Shown here one piece after another: positions 61,688-64,000 of a stretch of 64,000 nt of DNA (positions are counted from its first letter, which is position 1; each line of letters opens with the position of its first letter). Source of the stretch: Strongylocentrotus purpuratus (taxonomy: Eukaryota; Echinodermata; Echinoidea; Camarodonta; Strongylocentrotidae). The translations under genes and the position numbers were made by a program. The notes under the pieces were generated by a model. That model was not told the origin of the DNA. It made no database searches and saw only the letters and a list, made by a program, of their open reading frames with translations. The DNA is taken from NCBI RefSeq assembly GCF_000002235.5, contig NW_022145615.1, forward strand, positions 32,371,594 to 32,435,593, in the 5' to 3' direction.

Positions 61688-61963
61688 TACATTGTAATGT
61701 ATTTAACTCTGTAACTGATACAATAGTATTGTATTTAACTATGTGACTGATACAATAGTGATTTATTTAGCTATGTGACTGATACAATAGTGATGTATTT
61801 AACTCTGTAACTCATACAATAGTATTGTATTTAACTATTTGACTGATATAATAGTGATGTATTTAACTATGTGACTGATACAATAGTGATGTATTTAACT
61901 ATGTGACTGATACAATAGTGATGTATTTAACTCTGTGACTGATACAATAGTGATGTATTTAGC
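61688..61963. repeat. 32-bp tandem repeat, about nine copies
   Basis: Unit close to gatgtatttaactatgtg followed by actgatacaatagt, with small substitutions. It lies downstream of the SMC6 stop, probably in the 3' UTR or just beyond it. Confidence 0.85.
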
Positions 61964-62205
61964 AGGTGTACAAAATGGCCTATGTCCACAGTAAGTTATG
62001 TGAGAATTAGTACATCAACTGAAGCTCCCACCAGTATCATACTGATCATTAATTCTTTGATGAATAATGAATTTATTAAATAGGTCTGGTAGAGAGCCAA
62101 GTAAGGGGAAGTGTTTAAGCCTATCTATGTATATTTTCCATGTGACTCGTAATTGTTGTATTATGAATGCCATCTGATGCTGAAAGTGCAGTACGCTGTG
62201 AGACA

Positions 62206-62211
62206 AATAAA
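62206..62211 (+). promoter_or_regulatory. Candidate polyadenylation signal AATAAA
   Basis: Canonical AATAAA followed by T-rich sequence about 10 nt later. It is about 1.37 kb after the SMC6 stop. Which signal is used is not decided by the sequence. Confidence 0.4.
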
Positions 62212-64000
62212 GAGTTTAATTCCAAAAGGAGCTAAATACATTGTAACTTCAGAGAAAAAAAGGAATTGTTCATCAGATTTTGTACAGGTATCTATGGAAA
62301 AGTGATATTAGAAGGTGCATTTTGTTCACAATTGCTCTGATATCTATACCTCAATTTTCATCAAAAATGGATTTAGCTCCTTTTGGAAGTAAGCTCTTAA
62401 TATACGCCATTCAATGTGTAAATTGTGATATGGAGCTGTTTGAACCTTGTTTGATGAACTCTGGGTAAAGGTGACGATATGAAATTTTGCTGTAAAGATC
62501 TTTAAGTTCACATAAATGAAATCATAAGAGATTGGCTGACCTTATGAAGCAATTGTACCATTATTAATAATTGCATATTTGAATCATGAAGTCAGACTTG
62601 ATTGATTATCTATCCCTTGGCCTAGTCTGATTAGACCGTTGGTTATTTTTTGACATGATGGTGTGCATGTTACAATTGTTACTCCAAATTTGAGCATACT
62701 CCAAACAATACAAGTGAATATTATACAACATACAATGCTTGACTTGTAAGAGTTTGGGGAAAAGAGAGCATATTACAATGCCCGACTATCTAACAGAAAA
62801 GGTTGCACCGCTCGACATGGTATAAAGACAGATACCATCTGACAGATAGAGATATATCTTGTCACTATTCAATGAAGCATAAGGAAATTTATCCCTTGTT
62901 TTTTTTCCATAGCTGATTCTATAGACCACATTTAGACTCTAGAATAGGATGTTATTGGATGTTGAGCACCGTAATTCTTAGTTCATTTACCTAGCTTGCC
63001 TTCAGTACTACAACGTATATACATTCATCTGTGCTATTACTTATGTATTTTGCGTTGTCTGTTAATATTGAGTTTTAGTTGTGTATTGAAACTGTTATCA
63101 AAATCTTACCTGCAAATGAAATGACATCAAATAGACAGGTAGCTAAAAGTGTGAAATGCAGTAGCAGTTCTAGTAGGGATATGAATTTCAGTAAGGCACG
63201 TGTAGAAAATGAATGCAAGAATTACCCTAAGCGCCCCCCCCCTCCCCTACCCATTTTTCCAGAACCAAGAGCGGAACATCCATAGACCTGTGCTGCTCTA
63301 TTGAAAGCTAGCTATTGAACATATAATTAACAACTAAATTATTCATACCCCTTATCAAGTTTTTAAATATGTGAAAAACTGATTTGCCCGGATTTATGTT
63401 TCTTGAGAATATGACATATTAAAAACTACTCTAAAAGTATTCAACAAAAGCCCTAATTCAACCGGTCCACCTTTCATTCTCCACTTTCGCTGAAAAAACA
63501 TCAAATTAACAAGGGTTATGAATAATTTAGTTTTTAACTATACATGTACTTGTACGTCTTTGTTTTTCTAGGTGTACAGTTTATGCCTTGGTTTATCAAA
63601 GTGCTTTGTCTCTTGTTGTCTGACCAGACACTACTCTTGCATTTTGTTAGTGATGTACGTAAGAAGTAGATATTCTTATTCCATCCATTAAATGCATTAC
63701 ATAAAGTAACATTGGTCACTTTAGTGTTAGTTATATGGTAATACTGAGGGCTTAATGTTGCAAAAACATGCAATAACTTCATATTCTGGTAAGTTAATTT
63801 TCCCCTGTATATACATGCATATATATTTAGTGTATTTATCACATAGAGCAGTTAATTTCAAACTGTATTAAAAGTTCTTTTTCAACTAGTTAACTGAGAA
63901 TGGTGTTACATCTGTAGAGTATTGATGAAAAATGAAAAATGAACTTGATGAAAAATGAGAGAGAGAGAGAGAGATTGAGCGAGTGAATGAGAGAAAGAGA
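62212..64000. other. No gene seen downstream of SMC6
   Basis: AT-rich intergenic sequence ending in a (GA)n run at 63958-63975. Short open frames lack recognisable domains. Confidence 0.55.

Larger units (their letters stand above)
60837..62211 (+). other. Putative SMC6 3' untranslated region
   Basis: No coding signal. It contains an inverted-repeat element (about 61048-61200) and a 32-bp tandem repeat (61688-61963). The clearest polyadenylation hexamer is AATAAA at 62206-62211; earlier ATTAAA-like sites occur near 60932 and 60967, so a shorter 3' end is equally possible. Confidence 0.4.

Overview
This window is eukaryotic nuclear DNA. It is AT-rich and intron-rich, crowded with (TC)n, (TA)n, (CA)n and poly-G/poly-C tracts, and littered with short inverted-repeat transposons. 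The one gene I can support is a complete, intron-dense SMC6 gene. That, together with the transposon types and tRNA-like SINE heads, suggests a marine invertebrate deuterostome, most likely an echinoderm of sea-urchin type. The species assignment is inference.

Positions 1-39,240 hold no protein-coding gene I can defend. The short open frames there are low-complexity (CT/GA repeats), tandem-repeat or chance frames. The region contains a 202-bp hairpin transposon with a 5-bp target duplication (3197-3398), a four-copy 120-bp tandem repeat (4740-5212), a TTAA-flanked inverted-repeat transposon (12823-13332) whose relatives recur inside SMC6, a second TTAA-flanked element (28650-29177), foldback elements, SINE and LINE tails, and two G/C-rich minisatellite blocks (36480-36870 and 37345-38100). 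Between the repeats lie several unique, motif-dense stretches, for example 16861-17360, 26400-26880 and 31460-31680. They look like cis-regulatory DNA, but this cannot be proven from one sequence.

Positions about 39,240-62,211 are the SMC6 locus on the + strand. I resolved 24 coding exons from 40422 to 60836, with GT-AG introns throughout and a continuous phase, giving 1,109 codons plus a stop. The protein has the Walker A motif in exons 2-3, a hinge around exons 12-15, long coiled coils on either side, and the ABC signature plus Walker B motif in exon 22. SMC6 pairs with SMC5 in the DNA-repair and genome-stability SMC5/6 complex. The introns have been heavily invaded: a 1.9-kb hAT-like element with a perfect 8-bp target duplication (intron 12), a LINE fragment inserted in the loop of a foldback (intron 7), and several small inverted-repeat elements.

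The most unusual observation is that three introns carry partial copies of the downstream 3' splice site and exon start. In intron 4 (ladder of decoy acceptors before exon 5) and intron 20 (before exon 21), use of the copied acceptor would add an in-frame stop within a few codons. Positions 62,212-64,000 show no gene.
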